The notes beneath the pieces were generated by a model, which saw nothing but the letters and a program-made list of their open reading frames with translations, had not been told where the DNA came from and ran no database searches. Shown piece by piece: positions 1-52,184 of a DNA stretch of 64,000 nucleotides; positions within the stretch are counted from its first letter, which is position 1, and each line of letters opens with the position of its first letter. Position numbers and translations under genes: made by a program. The stretch is from Anoplopoma fimbria. Lineage: Eukaryota > Chordata > Actinopteri > Perciformes > Anoplopomatidae. Location of the stretch: positions 15,351,256 through 15,415,255 of the forward strand of contig NC_072458.1 of the NCBI RefSeq assembly GCF_027596085.1, in the 5' to 3' direction.

Positions 1-747
1 GTGGATTTTATATAGTGGGGCTTAAGTGACATGATGTAAACATCTTTACTGTTTTAGTGGAGAAATTATCTTTGACACAGCAACATTTTAACTGATTTCA
101 AAAACAGTATAGTAACTAAAAAAAATGAAAAAAAAAAACAATAAAGCAAAATATGATTTATATGATGATTTTGACATTGTATGAACAATGACAATTGTTT
201 ATGGGTAATCAAGATAATTCTTGTTTTTTCAAGGATGCTTCCCGCTGTAAACTGAAGTTCAGTAAATTTAAAATCAAATCCCTATGTTTGGCGGAAGAGC
301 AACCTCTGGTGTCAAGCCAATGTGTAAGTTCCAACAACTACAGTCCCTCAAATGTTCACTCGAGGTAGCTCTAAAAGGTAGTCAATCCCCAGAGACCTCC
401 ATGGTAAAGTGACCAACTGCAGAAACTGCAGAAATAAACATGTTGACAGCCTGGTACTAAGAAACATTTTGGTCTCTAAAGCCAACTTCTCTGTTCATAC
501 AAATGGTATGTCAGTTGTTATAGAACTTACCCATTTTAATTATTTCAAGGCATAGAGTTAGGTACAATTGAGTGCATGTTTGTTTTAGGTGACCAATGGA
601 TGCTGTACCTGGTCGCTAGCTGCTAGCCGTCTCCTCTGCTAGCCAGTACCACCTTAAAAGTCCCTTCAGAAACCTATTGGTGATGTCACAGAGACCATAT
701 TGTACATATTTTCTACAGTCTATGTTTGAGCAACTCTTAAAGTGTAC
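1..747 (-). other. gabbr1: gabbr1 intron 11, 5' part
   Basis: Downstream of the exon 11 donor this is AT-rich sequence with A-runs at 118-140. I see no exon, and no repeat family I recognise. A CTAGC-rich patch lies at 610-645. Confidence 0.6.
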
Positions 748-39086
<38,339 letters not shown>

Positions 39087-39479
39087 AGCTGCTGGACGCT
39101 GAAGGCTCAGTCAGCTAAGTCACTCTATTCCTCCTGCACTGTTCAACTTGGAGTCTGTAGGGTTAGTGGTCGTGGGCCATGAGCGGGACAAGTTGATTAT
39201 ATTCAGAGATGGAAGCACATTTAGAATACTTATTTAAATGAAGATTAAGTTGACTGCTTTTTTGTTGCAAATAAAGAATCTAACAGCTGACAAACAAATG
39301 CAATTTATATTAAACAATCTCAGCCAGCTGCAGCTCTCCAACTAAAATACCACCATGGAAATGATTATTTTCTATGAATAAATGGTCTCTGGCATGCCAT
39401 TCCAGAACAGTGAACAGAGACAGCTCATTCACATTAGAGCAGGCTGGAGTTGATGTTTGGTAACTGAACTTGAATATCA

Positions 39480-40080
39480 AAGCGAGATCCGAGATTAAAC
39501 CATGCAGATTTAAAACTCGTTCCGCTGTCCAAGGTGCTGAAACTAAACTCGCAGAATGTCCGTGATATTCGGCCGGAGGGATAATAGATCGTTATAATTC
39601 CCATTTATGGAAACATCTATATTCTGTCCGGATCCTCTCGTCATGTAGGTGCGCGTCCTCATCAACCCGCCTACACAATAACGGCTCTCCTGTCGAAAGG
39701 CTCGCTACAACGCACATAACATGCTGCATGGGAGCAGCACAAAGCACCAGGAATGTCAGCTTTCGGTAATCCGTTGACGTCTAATAGGAGAGGGGTCAAT
39801 TTGGAAGCAAGGTCGATGTCACGATGGAAGAGTCGCCACCGCGATGCTGGAATGCAGTCAGCTACTCCGGAGGAGAGAAGAGAAGAATGACGGGAGCAGT
39901 GTTCAGCTCCGCAGGTCTGTGCGTTCACGAGGCTGACTGCAGCAGCAGCGGGGGGGTGAGAGAGGAGGAGGGGCAGGAGGAGGGATGTGCAGTCTCTCCG
40001 TTTCACAAACCACTTAGAATTTGCAATCCCTTAACACAGCCCGGCTCATTTATCTTTCCTGCTCCGACAACAAGCCTTCC
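39480..40080 (-). promoter_or_regulatory. CpG-rich region, probable gabbr1 promoter and 5' leader
   Basis: This stretch is clearly richer in CG dinucleotides than the surrounding DNA (for example 39530-39730 and 39825-39960). It lies 0.4-1.0 kb upstream of the start codon, as expected of a CpG-island promoter of a vertebrate neuronal gene. No convincing TATA box or transcription start can be fixed. The interval 39087-39480 is ordinary AT-richer sequence that may be 5' leader or a leader intron. Confidence 0.45.
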
Positions 40081-40872
40081 TCCCCCTGCCCTCTCCCCGT
40101 GCCTCCGTTTCTCCATGCTCCCCCACACCACCAGGAATTTTGGTTTCAGCTGGTCCACTTCCCTTCCTATGAGCTCAGCTCATGCATTACTCCATCGTTC
40201 TGTAATGTTCAGAATTTAATTACAACTAGGATTACAATTCTCCAATTGTATTGTTGCAAGCATGTAATAGCCTAATTAAGGCCATTGTGGGAGCTAGAAT
40301 TGTACATTGACACTCATTGATTTATTCCAATTGAATCATACAGGGACTCATGCTGGATTAACACTATGGGGTCCCAATGCAAAAACGGTCTCAAAATAAC
40401 TTTTTCAGAGCAAACATTTTGGTTTGTCATTGACATGCACAGGTGTAATTGACAACAGTAGTCCATGCCTTACACACACCCCCACCCCTCACAAGACAGG
40501 GCCTCAAGGTCAAAATACAGGAACAGCCATTAGCCATAAGTATAAAGGGATTTAGTACTGCATGTTCACTAACAAATCTTTATTATAAATCAATCAAATG
40601 CTACCTGCCAAAGAGTTGGTGCTGGTGGTTCTGCATTTTTGGTTCCCTTTCTCTCTATGCCTCCTGCACTTTTGCACCCTAGGAAACTGGCTTTGTTGCC
40701 TACACCACAAACTGCAACTATATATTGGTATTGGCATATATGTTGGATTCATAGTATAATAAATGGTAGTCCAGAAATGCAAAAAATATCTTTGAGGCCA
40801 TTTATAAACAGTGTCCTGGTTCACCAGAGAGCAATGCATATTGGTCACTATTCTTTAATAATAAAATTTAAA

Positions 40873-41202
40873 AGGTAAATGGTAAATGAACTGTACTTGT
40901 ATAGAACTTTTCTAGTCTTCGGACCACTCAAAGCGCTTTAACACTACATGTCATCATTCACCCATTCACACCCATTCATACACTGATGACAGGGGCCACC
41001 ATGCAAGGTGCCACCTGCCCATCAGGACTAACTAAGCATTCATTTACATTATATTCATAGACCGATGGCACAGCCTTCGGGAGCTTCAGGGTTAAGTGTT
41101 TGGCCCAAGGACACATCGGCATGGACTATCAGAGCCAGGGATTGAACCGTCGATCCTCTGATTAAAGTACGACCCTGCTCTACCACTGATCCACAGATGC
41201 AA
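40873..41202 (-). mobile_element. tRNA-derived fish SINE, near full length
   Basis: On the minus strand it begins with a tRNA-like head: A-box-like atcagtggtagagcaggg, then a B-box-like acggttcaatccctggc (41140s). The family body follows and the tail ends in ttcatttacc. This copy and 57310-57560 show that the family is tRNA-derived. Confidence 0.75.
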
Positions 41203-41691
41203 ATTTAAGGGATCCTTTTAAAAAAAATGTATTAATGTAATGTGTTAACATGGCCGTGCCGACCACTGAGGTCACCCAGGCCAGGACCTTGGTATTTTCT
41301 GACTAAAAGAACTTGAATTTGTTGCAGCAAAGATATCGTACAATGCAGAGATTAGAAACTTACAAAGTCTTTACTAAACACTGTGGAACTTTGATTTTGT
41401 CAACAGTTTAAAGAAACTTGCAGACAGGCAGCTGAATCCAGCGTAATTCAGATAGCTTGATAGTTTAACTAGTGGGCTGCATGTAGTTCATCTCCATTAA
41501 TCATCTGACCAATAGCTCCTGTGTGGTCACACTGCGTTAAACAGTGGCCAGTGATGCTTGCTAGTTATATTCACTTTCAGCCGAATATAGTCTTAATTTG
41601 TTTACTTTCTTCACTGAGAAAGACTCAAACGATACGACTGTCATATATGCTCGACTTTGGGAAGAGAAGAGATACGGGACAAGATGAGGGG

Positions 41692-41693
<2 letters not shown>

Positions 41694-41726
<33 letters not shown>
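41694..41726. repeat. (GA)n microsatellite
   Basis: About 33 bp of GA repeats, giving an artificial Arg-Glu frame. Confidence 0.9.
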
Positions 41727-41729
<3 letters not shown>

Positions 41730-42348
41730 GAGAGGAAGAGCAGCTACTACCACTGTGCCCCAGATTATGTTAGCATTATGTCCCTGTGCTGTTCAACAAA
41801 AATTCACCTGATCCTATTCAACTAATTCATTACCACAGAAACACATGTGTTCTTTGGTTTACAGAGTGGAACCTAAAGGCTCAATTTAACAACACAAACA
41901 GCTAGCATAATGTGTAATAACATAGGATTATTTGAAAAATATGTAATTTAAAACACACTTTTCTTGTGCTGTTTGATACACCTCTATAATTCAAATCCAA
42001 AATAATGAAAACTCAAACACAAAGATGAAATAAAGAAGGTGTATATAATTTGAAGTAATTATTTTGAATACTCATCTGCAAAGGAGACACATGAGGAGTC
42101 ACAGAGAAAAGGACAGAGGGTGAGAAAAAACAGTTGTGTGAATCTCCTTTTACTTTAACAGAAGACAAACGTTGTCAACATAGATTTTTTGTGATCATTT
42201 TAGCCTCTTCTGTACTTTCAGATTCTAGTGGGATCATTCCATGCAAAATTCTATCTGATTCTGATGCATTACTGCTAAAATATGATTCATGCTACTTCCC
42301 ACTGACATAGTTTTAAAACTATATATATTACATTTTTCTAACAAAGAG

Positions 42349-42532
42349 ACATCTTTAAATGCACATATTTAGATCAAGGAAATCAAGGTTTACAGGGGGT
42401 AAAACCCTTAGTACTGTCGTGTATGTCCATCCAGACATCTTTAAATGCACATATTTAGATCAAGGAAATCAATGTCTTTGGTTTACACGGGGAGGGGTAA
42501 AACCCTAACCACTAGTACTGTCGTGTATGTTT
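42349..42532. repeat. tandem duplication, about 86-bp unit, 2 copies
   Basis: gacatctttaaatgcacata through gtaaaaccctt...agtactgtcgtgtatgt occurs at 42349-42427 and again at 42435-42532. The second copy has a few inserted bases. Confidence 0.85.
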
Positions 42533-43157
42533 ACCTTGTAAACTTTATTGGCAGATAATTTGAATTCTTCTCTGTAAAAGTCCCTTTTCCCCAGCAACCA
42601 AATCTTCATCAGAGGATGGAGTTTGCTCAGTTGCCACTGCCAGTTTTTCAGGAAAAGATTGTAAATGGACCATGAGTAAAGAGTTTTTGTCCAAACTACT
42701 TTTATTTTAGTGATAGTGAAAGAAAAATGATCTTGAACAATGATCATCACATTAATAACTTAAATTAGGTTAAATATTTTCAATGTTCTAAATAAATAAT
42801 AAAAACAGTTATTATTCATATTTGGACGTCACTAATTATACTATTCACAAAATCTGAATGTTATCCCAAAAAAGTGTGACAGTGTTATTCTCAAATAAAA
42901 AGGTGATTGCACAGTTGGTAAATAACAGCTATGGTTACATTCATGTGTTATTATGGCACAAATCTCTGCTTTTTTAAATGATATCTTTTCATTTCCTTCA
43001 TTGTTGTCTTCTGCATGAGCCAATAGGATCTTTAAATGTATTTTATTGAGCCACAATGAATCATGCTCTGCTTCTCACCCACATACTCCTACATGTACAC
43101 ATTTCTTTATTACCAACTCTTCCTGAGAGTGGTGATGCCTTCCATTTCATCCCTTTA

Positions 43158-43158
<1 letters not shown>

Positions 43159-43222
<64 letters not shown>

Positions 43223-43276
43223 GTGTGTGTGTGTGTGTGTGCGTGCGTGCGTGTGTGTGTGTGTGTGTGTGTGTGT
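43159..43276. repeat. (TG)n microsatellite, interrupted
   Basis: About 118 bp of TG repeats with several CG interruptions (gtgcgtgcgtgcg). The long open frames over it are low-complexity artefacts. Confidence 0.95.
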
Positions 43277-46200
43277 AAGTGTATCTTTAATAATGTATCA
43301 GCACAGTGATGGTCTGAAAACCGATCCCTCTCCCTTCACTTTCATTTATTGTCGTTCTTTCTTCCCATTTCCAGCAGCCACAGAGCCGCTGCTGTTCTCT
43401 CCTTCTATCTGCTGGTGCAGTGTGATGTCCATCTCTTTCTGCTCCATCCTATTTCTGTTTCCATGCACTGCTCTTTTTCTGACTGGCTCTCGTTTTCTCA
43501 GGTGGGATGAACTGTATCTCTCTGTGCCTCCTCCTATCTGTTGGGCTATCTCTCTGGGATTATCCATGCTACTAGAGATAACAGGCATGTATCTCTGCCT
43601 CCCACATCCCTCAGCTCCAGCTCATTGCTATCAACAAAATGTGCTGTCATTTGCGGTGACTTCAGAGCAGACTGCTAACACACACAACTTGTTTAAGCAG
43701 TTTCCATGGACATGAAGAAGACATGATGCTGTTATTCCTCCTGATCCGTTTGGAGTTTTTTCCCTGTCAATACATTTGAATAACACTTAGCAAGGCTGAT
43801 AAATGATTCGGGCCTCATAAATAGGAGACTAATTTTGTAAAATGGAACACTCATGATTAAGTGGATAAAAGCAGAGCCTCTGGTGACCAATGAATACAAT
43901 TAAAGAGCTTAGGATAGTTCACTCGCCTAATCCTGTTCTGCTTTCTTCTTGAAGTGAAAGTCATCCATGTGTTAGATATGTAGAAGGCATGATTTGTTAA
44001 AGATGATAATCTGTTCATATACAGGTCCAAATTAACCCGCTAGAGGGCTGCTGGTCATTTGTGAGCTGTGGGTCTCTATTTAGCCCTCCTCCCATTTAGC
44101 CAGAGTACCTGAAACTAACCAGCATTTATTTTCTAGAATACTATAAATATAAATGTGTTTAAGGTTATGTGCAATGTGAGCATAATATCAACAGAACTAT
44201 TGTTTTTATAAAACTAGATTTTCACAATATCACCTTTTTAAGACAGGGTCTTGGCAAAACATTTTGTGAGAGGCCTAATTTAGTTTTCCTTTATAATATA
44301 GTTCATATTGTGGGAGCACATGATTAACATTCAGTACCAATGCAGAAAGCAGTGTGTCCTTAATGAAGTGGGATGACAGTAATGAAGCAAACCATGTGGG
44401 AGACTGCAGTATGCATATATGACAGTTAATGTGTGATTGTTTTGAAACTGTAACCATAATCTTTGTCTAACCTTTTGCTTAACATACATTAACTATCAAT
44501 TAAGATCCCTTACATTAACCACACTGTAGTAGCCATGAGCAGATATTGTAGAAGAATGTATTCTAAAATAGATAGGGTTGTTTTATTAACATAATGAGGA
44601 AACATGTTTAATATACATTCAACTTTAAAGCAAGGATTCTCTGTCTGTCTGTCCTTCACAACTGTCTATCTGTCCTTCACATCTGTCTGTCTGTCCTTCA
44701 CATCTGTCTATCTGTCCTTCACATCTGTCTGTCTGTCCTTCACATCTGTCTATCTGTCCTTCACATCTGTCCGTCTGTCCTTCACATCTGTCTGTCTGTC
44801 TGTCCTTCACATCTGTCTATCTGTCCTTCACATCTGTCTGTATGTCCTTCACATCTGTCTGTCTGTCCTTCACATCTGTCTATCTGTCCTTCACATTTCT
44901 CAAGAAGCGTTGATCTTATCTACTTCACACTTGACCCCATGGAGGGCCTTGTCAAATTTGGCACAATTTGGACATGCTACACATTAAATGTTAATACATT
45001 TTGAATAAACATGCAAACAGCTCTCTGTGTAGCAGTGGGGCGGGGCTTCAGGGCTCTGAAGTCCAGCATGTGGTCTGCAGCGATAGTAAAACTATGTATA
45101 CACAGTCAAAGTCCTGCATTCAAATTATTACTTTTAGTGCAGAGTGATGAGAGGCAATATCAGCACAATTTACTCAAATTTGCTCAATGTCTGTTCAAGG
45201 TGGAGCTTTCCTAACCCTAGTTAAATAAATAATAATGCATTGTGTTTTTTGTTTTTTTATTGTTGTTGTTGTTATATATATTTTGTGAGTTAAATCTGAA
45301 TCTGCAATATAACCAGTAACATTTCTCTGTCAGGTAAATGTAGTGCTACAATGTGATCCTCTGAAAAAGAAGGACACAGTAAGTAGTATACAGCTGAGTT
45401 GCTTTGGGGCTTTTTGTAAGTTATTTAGGGGAACAATGAGTTAGAAAAGTAACATAACTCAATACTTTTCATATTTAAACATTATGATATAATGATATAT
45501 ATAGCTGTTTGGTTGCATACCATGCCTAATGGGAAAGTCTGTTCTTGTTGTTTTTTCTTGAACCAGAGTGTGTTTTACTTGTTTTTTCTGGCCATGAGTA
45601 GCTGTGACTCGTGCGTGTGACTTAACTATGTGATGGCAGGTGTGTTGCTCAGGACATTAGAAAGCTCAGTGTTGAGTGTGAACTTGTTTGTATGAGTGAT
45701 TCCAGAAAGCTGCAGGCAGCAGCACCACAGGCCACACATCCGACCGTTCTGATGCGGCAGGCATGTTTTCAACAGGCAGTGAACTAGTATCTGCAAAGAT
45801 GCAAAACTCTGAGCTCTTTACACACTCTATCCCCCTGCTACCACCTCTCCTTGGTCATAAAATATTGGCAGTGACCATACTACAGATAGAAATTATGTTT
45901 CTTCAAAATGCATAAGGTAACAAGAATTCTCTGGGGGAAAGGTTTGCATGAGCCCCTTTTGGGCCCTCCACATTTTTTCAACAATATTGTTAATTAATCA
46001 ATGACAATAAAGTCCTTGCCCCACTGACAACCTGTAGGTCTGGGACCCCGGAGCAGTGGCTCACTTTGCTCAGTTCACAATCCAGGATTGGATATATTAA
46101 TCCATATGTTTAGTATAAAGGTATATTTTATATTTTCAGGTGATTATACACTAATGAAAACAGTTATGAGTATTATATTCCATTTCTGCTCATACATCCC

Positions 46201-48030
46201 CCTTTATGTTACACGCTGGTCCTTTAAAACAAAAAACTAAACTAACAGGCCCAATTTTGTTAAGTAGAACACTGGATCAAACAGAGAGCTGCTGTGACGG
46301 TTCATCTTCTTTCCCTCTCTCCCTCATGCCTTTCTTTGTTTTGCCTCTTCCGCTGTCCTCTCCTCACTATCTCTATTTCTTCCTTCTTCCCTCTCTAACC
46401 GAGATTTAAATTTCTATATTTGCCCCAGCACCAAAGCCCTGCAGGGGAGCTTCAAAACAATATCACATGCGACACGTTTCTATTATTTACGCTGCTGCTG
46501 TGTTCTAGCTTCTCTTCAGTGCAGCTGCATGAAGCTACGTTCAACCCTATGTACTATAACATGCTCAGTATGCATGCATGCAGCTCAAATCCATGACAGA
46601 CCAGCTGAATGTGAGTCAAAACCAGGTCGAAAGAAGACCAAGTTAAGACTGGTACCAGTGCAAACTAGGGGGGCCTCGGGGCAAAACTAGCTTCGGGCCC
46701 TTTTTGATCCCCTTCCACAACAATCATTATCTATTTGCATGATGTATGTCCCCTGGAATATACTGTACATTATGTGAGCACAGTATAAACTTCAATAATT
46801 AAAATATTATAACACCCAGGGCCCCTCTACAAGACACAGCAGGAAAATACCTTTTAATGTAGGACATCTTAAATGCACTTATCACTATTGATCTCAGGTG
46901 ATATTGTAAAAAGGTGGTGCATAATCATGCTTTGCTATTAATGAAATGACCACAAACACAGTCACCCAAGGGGTCCTTGAGGGTCTGGGACCCTACAGCA
47001 GTTGCCTGCTTTGGCTGGCTGTTTTTTATCGCAATGCTGCATAGACATCAAAAATGTACACTTCTTTCTTACGAAATGTAAAACTTTCCTCAGCAGAGAT
47101 TTGTTTGTCTTAGAAATATAGATGTTTTTCTGCAGATGCTTGGCAGTTTCCAAGATCAAGCTCCCCATGTTCCAAGTGTCAAACTTCATCTGCTAATGAA
47201 GACTTTCATATCGTTGAAGGTGACAGAAAAAGTGATAAGCCACAAATAGACCTTAAATATATATTTTTTTGATGACCTTTATTTATGTTTTCCAAGTGGC
47301 CTCTTGTTATTGTGTGAGAAGCCAAAAATCAGAACTAGCATTGTTGTTACTGAATAGCACCACAAAACCACTTTAAAGATGACAGATCAGAAACCACACA
47401 TGAAGAAACACTCATTCTAAATTATTTTAGAGCAAGTAAAAGCCCTATATGTATTGAATTACTTTAATTTACAGCAGTCAAGCATGTTATAAAGCCTTCA
47501 TATAGGTTATTGGAGTTCACTGATAAACATTGTCATCCCCCACTTCAGAAGAAGCTCATATCATATTGGAAGGCAATGACACAACCGATTTTGTTGTTTA
47601 TGAGGACTTGATGGTATGGTCTTGTGAGATTTACCCATTTGAACAGCAGCAATGTCTGTTCACTTGCAACTCATATGTCACTACCAGGAAATTATTATGT
47701 CTGTCTTCCCTTTTCCACTCATTAAACATTAAATTACACTGATTCGTTTTTTACCCTAATTTAACAGATCAGCTGATTTGATATTTGTTAAATTTGGTGA
47801 AATTAAAATGCAAACGAGGCTGGCTGTCTTATTTTGTATTTCCTGCACAGAAGAACCATCTCTCACTACTGTCTGTCAAAACTGAGTCCCGTCAGGGTTG
47901 ACTGCATGAAACCACATAGGCATGCAGTTTTTAGCAGAGCTCCAGAGACAGATGTCAGCCATTGGACCCAAAAAAAAGAAGGTGCCGGGAGAACAGAGCG
48001 CACAGCTATAGCACAATTACAGCCTACTGG
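43277..48030. other. upstream region 2 of gabbr1
   Basis: It contains the Pyr-rich minisatellite (44639-44898) and two related repeat fragments (about 45955-46085 and 46672-47025, sharing tctgggacccc/tctgggacccta and cagtggc/cagttgc blocks; possible MITEs). The rest shows no exon or named element. Confidence 0.5.
44639..44898. repeat. minisatellite, about 20-bp unit TCTGTCTGTCCTTCACATC
   Basis: About 13 units alternate between ...tgtctgtctgtccttcacatc-type and ...tgtctatctgtccttcacatc-type, partly a higher-order 40-bp pattern. The unit is a near multiple of 3 in places, so it creates repetitive frames on both strands (44604-44987 plus, 44625-44810 minus) that are not genes. Confidence 0.92.
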
Positions 48031-48035
48031 TCAGA

Positions 48036-48160
48036 GTTTTCACTGGTCAGTAGCTGGGTTTTTATTGATCAGTAGCTGGGTTTTCACTGATCAGTAGCTG
48101 GGTTTTCATTGATCAGTAGCTGGGTTTTCATTGATCGGTAGCTGGATTCATTACTGGCCG
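48036..48160. repeat. minisatellite, 22-bp unit, about 5 copies
   Basis: The unit gatcagtagctgggttttca + tt is repeated between 48036 and 48160, degenerating at the right end. Confidence 0.88.
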
Positions 48161-50821
48161 GGTTTTCCCTGGATAGAAGTTGTATTTTGGGAGCATAAGC
48201 AGTCATTGACGGTGGCATGCAGTAGCACTGTATCCATTCATGAAAGATATAATTGCCAAGATGTTGTCAGCAAGCACACCTCTGTTGGTCTAGTGGCTTT
48301 GAATAACATATGTATTCCGCGTTGTGACCGCGGTTAACTTGATCCGAGGCAATCAGACTCGCTCCTCTGGTTAATGGTGGGACATCAGGTCGCATTACAT
48401 CCCCATCAGGGGGTAATACACCTCACACACGTATCTATACCGTTCACAGACATCAACGGCTCAGTCCTTTCCATGTTGTCTCCATGGGCCAGCCTTCTGT
48501 TTGTTGAGGGTGTGATGGCAGAGAAGACCGGGATAGGATATCACAGCTTATTAGCTGCCACTGGTTTATAACACAGCTTTAAGATAAATGGTGTACTAAC
48601 AGAGAGGATGGATGGGTCACTGAGACTGGGTTATTCTCCTGAGGTTCATTTTTAGGTCGCAGTAGATTTCAAACCAAGCCATGACCAGTAAAGGTTCGGC
48701 TGGTCAGAGCACACAAAAGAAGGGTGGCTGCAGGGTTTGATTCACAATGACTCCTAGTTGTAACTCCCGCTTGGTGATGATTTCTAACAAACACAACTGG
48801 CCATGTTTGCCTGTGGGAAGCCTGTGGGGGATCTCATCCTACTGGTTAGGGGACTCGATCTGGGGGATTGTGTAAACCTACGGTCTACACTGACACTTGA
48901 CAATTGATGATAAACTAAAAGAAGTGGCTGGTGACGTGTCACAGAGATAGCACATGTCTGTCTACTTCCTCTCCAGACCGGACAGCCCTATTAGCATTAA
49001 CAAGGACTGCAGCAGAGGGAGCTGGGCATTACTATTTATTTATGGTTGTTGATAAGGGGGTTTGCACATCATTAAGACAGATTCAACGCTGGGTCGACCC
49101 TTGACTTTGGTTTGAAGGTCAAGTTATGATTACAATTGTAAGTTGTTAGGTTTACACTGATTAAGGTCTGTGTTACATTTTTACATTTTACTTGATGGAC
49201 AATATACAACGCAAGAACTTAGAAATGTTAATCATTAGAGATTTGTAAAGACATTTTCATTGCTGAAGTAACTATGGACTACAGATGAAAAATAGCCTCT
49301 TGGCTAACTCTGGCACATTTACAGAAATGTTAATTAATGTGCACTGTCCCTACCAAATAAACCAATACATTTTTTTTTTAAACTATCCCTTTATCTGTCT
49401 GTGTATTAGGCCAATGTGGGAAATGTTGCAAATCAATGAGCAGATCTGCTTCATTGTAAAAAGTGTACATTCATGTGCACCGTTAGACTTGAACACATGG
49501 TTTGAAATGTTAATATGCAGTAGGTGTTACAGTAATCATGACCACGACCTGAGCCTATATTCCGTTGCTTATCTCTCCTGTTCAAGTGGGACCTGCTGTA
49601 TAAAAACTATGCCAATGATATGCCATTAAACTAAACAAGTCTTGTTACCAGGGGAGGTGAATGAATGTGAGACCTTAATCTCTGGATTGTGATGGCTTCA
49701 CACGGCAACATCTTGAAGACAGGATTCTTATCCTCCCAATGGACCCTCACGCCTAACGTATGCTGGCTGGGGCTGACATCTGTTAATGACAATAATGAAA
49801 GTGGCTGGGCTTGTCACAGCTAAGGGTCTTAAACAAAGGTAGTCAGACAGTTGTGTGGGTGAATGGAGGAGAATGGATTTTAAGTGCCTGCTTGTGCGAT
49901 GGTCCTGATAGGACTGCAGGAGCTGCAGGCTGCATCTGATATTCATAGCTTTCTGTCCCTGGCTCTGCAGTAAGCCTTTAGGGTTGTTCTAAAATAAAGC
50001 ACAGGCTCAAAGTGACAACGAGATGAGAGGGAAACATCCAGAGCATGGAGTTTCAATCTAAGTCAAATAACACAGCTCCCCTTATTACCAATCTCACTTA
50101 ATGTTCAGCATTTAAATGTTCACCTGTGGTGACTGTAGAGCCGTTAATTCTTATTATATAGTAAAATTGAGAAAATAGAATTATCATGCCATATTAAAGT
50201 AGTCCAAATAGAACCAAGAACAAGGACTATAGCCTAAAAGTGACCAGTTGTGTCCTCTTTTGAGGTCAGTGCGTCTCTCATTTGGCAGCCAATAGTGCCC
50301 AGCATGCCTCATTGACATTTCACACCATCTGCATCATATTACTCTAGGACATAAGACAGAAAATCTGGTCTTCCACTGGCATTCTGCTGCTGAATGGCAC
50401 TGCAGATTTCTTAGAAGGCGGGACTTCAGCAGAGGCTGTAAGGCCTCAATTGATTCTATAGGGTGCTGTGATTGGTTGCCCTGGTTGTCAGGTCACACTG
50501 GGCAGCATGTTTGGCTGCACACGTTGCTAGATCACTGCCGGGCAACACAATTGGCTAAAGAGGCTGCCGGATCACTGCAGGCAAAGATATGAGCTGGTGG
50601 AGAGTGGGAGCTAAAAATGACCACTAAACTCAGAGAAACACTACAGCTACAGATTTCTCTCCAGCAACAAATCATGTTGGCAATTAAAGACACATTGAAT
50701 TCCTAAAGGATTTATATTCCAACAGCCATTCACAGTAGATTTAAAGGAATGCATAAAACTCAGATATATAAAATGTATAATGAGATTGAAATTGCAAACA
50801 ATTAACAATTTGAAAAGAAAT

Positions 50822-51122
50822 ATGGTAAATTAACTTGTATAGTACTTTTCTAGTCTTCTGACCACTGAAAGAGCTTTAACACTACATGTCATCATTCACC
50901 CATACAAATCCATTCATACACTGATGGCAGGGGCTACCATGCAAAGTGCCACCTGCCCATCAGGATTATCTAATCATTTATACCCATTCATACACTGCTG
51001 GCACAGCCTGCGGGAGCAATTTGAGGTTAACTGTCTTGCCCAAGGACACATCGCCATGGACTAGAACCACAGATCTTCTGTTTGAGAGGCGACCCGCCTA
51101 CCTTCTGAGCCACAGTCGCCTG
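50822..51122 (-). mobile_element. tRNA-derived fish SINE
   Basis: On the minus strand the head ggcgactgtggctcagaagg (A-box-like) and tctgtggttctagtcc (B-box-like) are followed by the family body and a tail ending in aatttaccata. It is a diverged full-length copy. Confidence 0.75.
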
Positions 51123-51859
51123 CGCAATGTCATTGTTGCCATAATGACCACCCTCTGTATATACTGTTTTTCAAATTTTTATTATGGGACAGCCTCACCA
51201 TGCATGACCTCTGCTACTTTAATTTCAATAGGTGAAAGTATCTAATCCCTATAAATCCAGATTAATCTCACATAGTCTCATTCATTTTAAATGTGTAGTT
51301 CTTTGTACAAATATTCATCTTCTCAAACGTTTGTGTGATCCATGTGTATCCCTTTTCCCTGCGGTTTACATGATATTTCATTTACATTATAAGTAATAGC
51401 CATAATAAGGTATTTTTCAACTATTCATTTTTTAAAATGTTACCTTTATTTTTGAAAATACATCTAATGTCTGCCTTTAAGTACAGTGCTCAGGACATGG
51501 TTAGCTTATCTTAGCATAAAGACGTGGAAGAAATGGGGAGCAGCTAACCTAGCTCTGTCATCAGTTGTACCTGACTGATTAACATGTTGTATAGAGAGCC
51601 AAAGTGACCCAACTCAGTGAGCACAGGTTTTAGTCTCTGTACAGCACAATAGTATCAAGCCTATGAGACTTAAGGAAGCTGTAAACATCACAGTCAGAAT
51701 TTGTATTCATAAAACATTGGGGATGTAATGGTACACAGAAGTGACGGTTCGGTCCATACCTGGGTTTTAGGAGTAATGGTTTGGCGTTAGTCTCCAACGT
51801 CCAAGTGGGTCTATGACCCAACACAGTGGCCACAAATCAACTGTCCAGACATCTAAACA

Positions 51860-52184
51860 CATTTGATATAATCATCAGGTATTGTTAAGATAGATGTTGC
51901 CTGTTAATGGTCTGTAACTCTGTTATGTTGTTCATTCTGTACACATGACATCTATTGCATTCTGTCCATCCTGGGAGAAGGATCCCTCCTCTGTCGCTTT
52001 CCCATAGGTTTGTTCCTTTTTTCTCCCTGTTAAAGGGTTTTTTTAGGGTAGTTTTTCCTGTGTTAATGTGAGGGTCTAAGGACAGAGGATGTTGTATGTG
52101 TACAGATTGTAAAGCCCTCTGAGGAAAATTTGTAATTTGTGATTTTGGCTATACAAAATAAATTGAATTGAATTGAATTAATAA
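51860..52184 (+). mobile_element. L2-type LINE 3' end with (GAATT)n tail
   Basis: gttaaagggtttttttaggg, gtgagggtctaaggacagag and tgtaaagccctctgagg are shared with 60975-61112. The copy ends ataaattgaattgaattgaa, the pentanucleotide tail of this fish LINE family. The protein-coding part is missing. Confidence 0.65.

Larger units (their letters stand above)
40081..43050. other. upstream region 1 of gabbr1
   Basis: It contains a possible MITE with ends near 40360 and 40690 (ctgcacttttgcaccctagg), a SINE (40873-41202), a GA run (41694-41726) and a partial tandem duplication (42349-42530). No exon of a sushi domain or another gene was recognised. Confidence 0.55.

Noticed and set aside
39671..40219. 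Frames on both strands over the CpG-rich region
   Set aside because: High GC lowers the stop frequency. No homology was recognised, and the region fits a promoter better than a coding exon.
43056..43715. 219-codon plus-strand frame, the longest in the window
   Set aside because: A third of it is Cys-Val repeats translated from the TG microsatellite. The rest has no domain, and there is no splice or promoter context.
44604..44987. 127-codon plus-strand and 61-codon minus-strand repetitive proteins
   Set aside because: Both are translations of the 20-bp minisatellite and have no other support.
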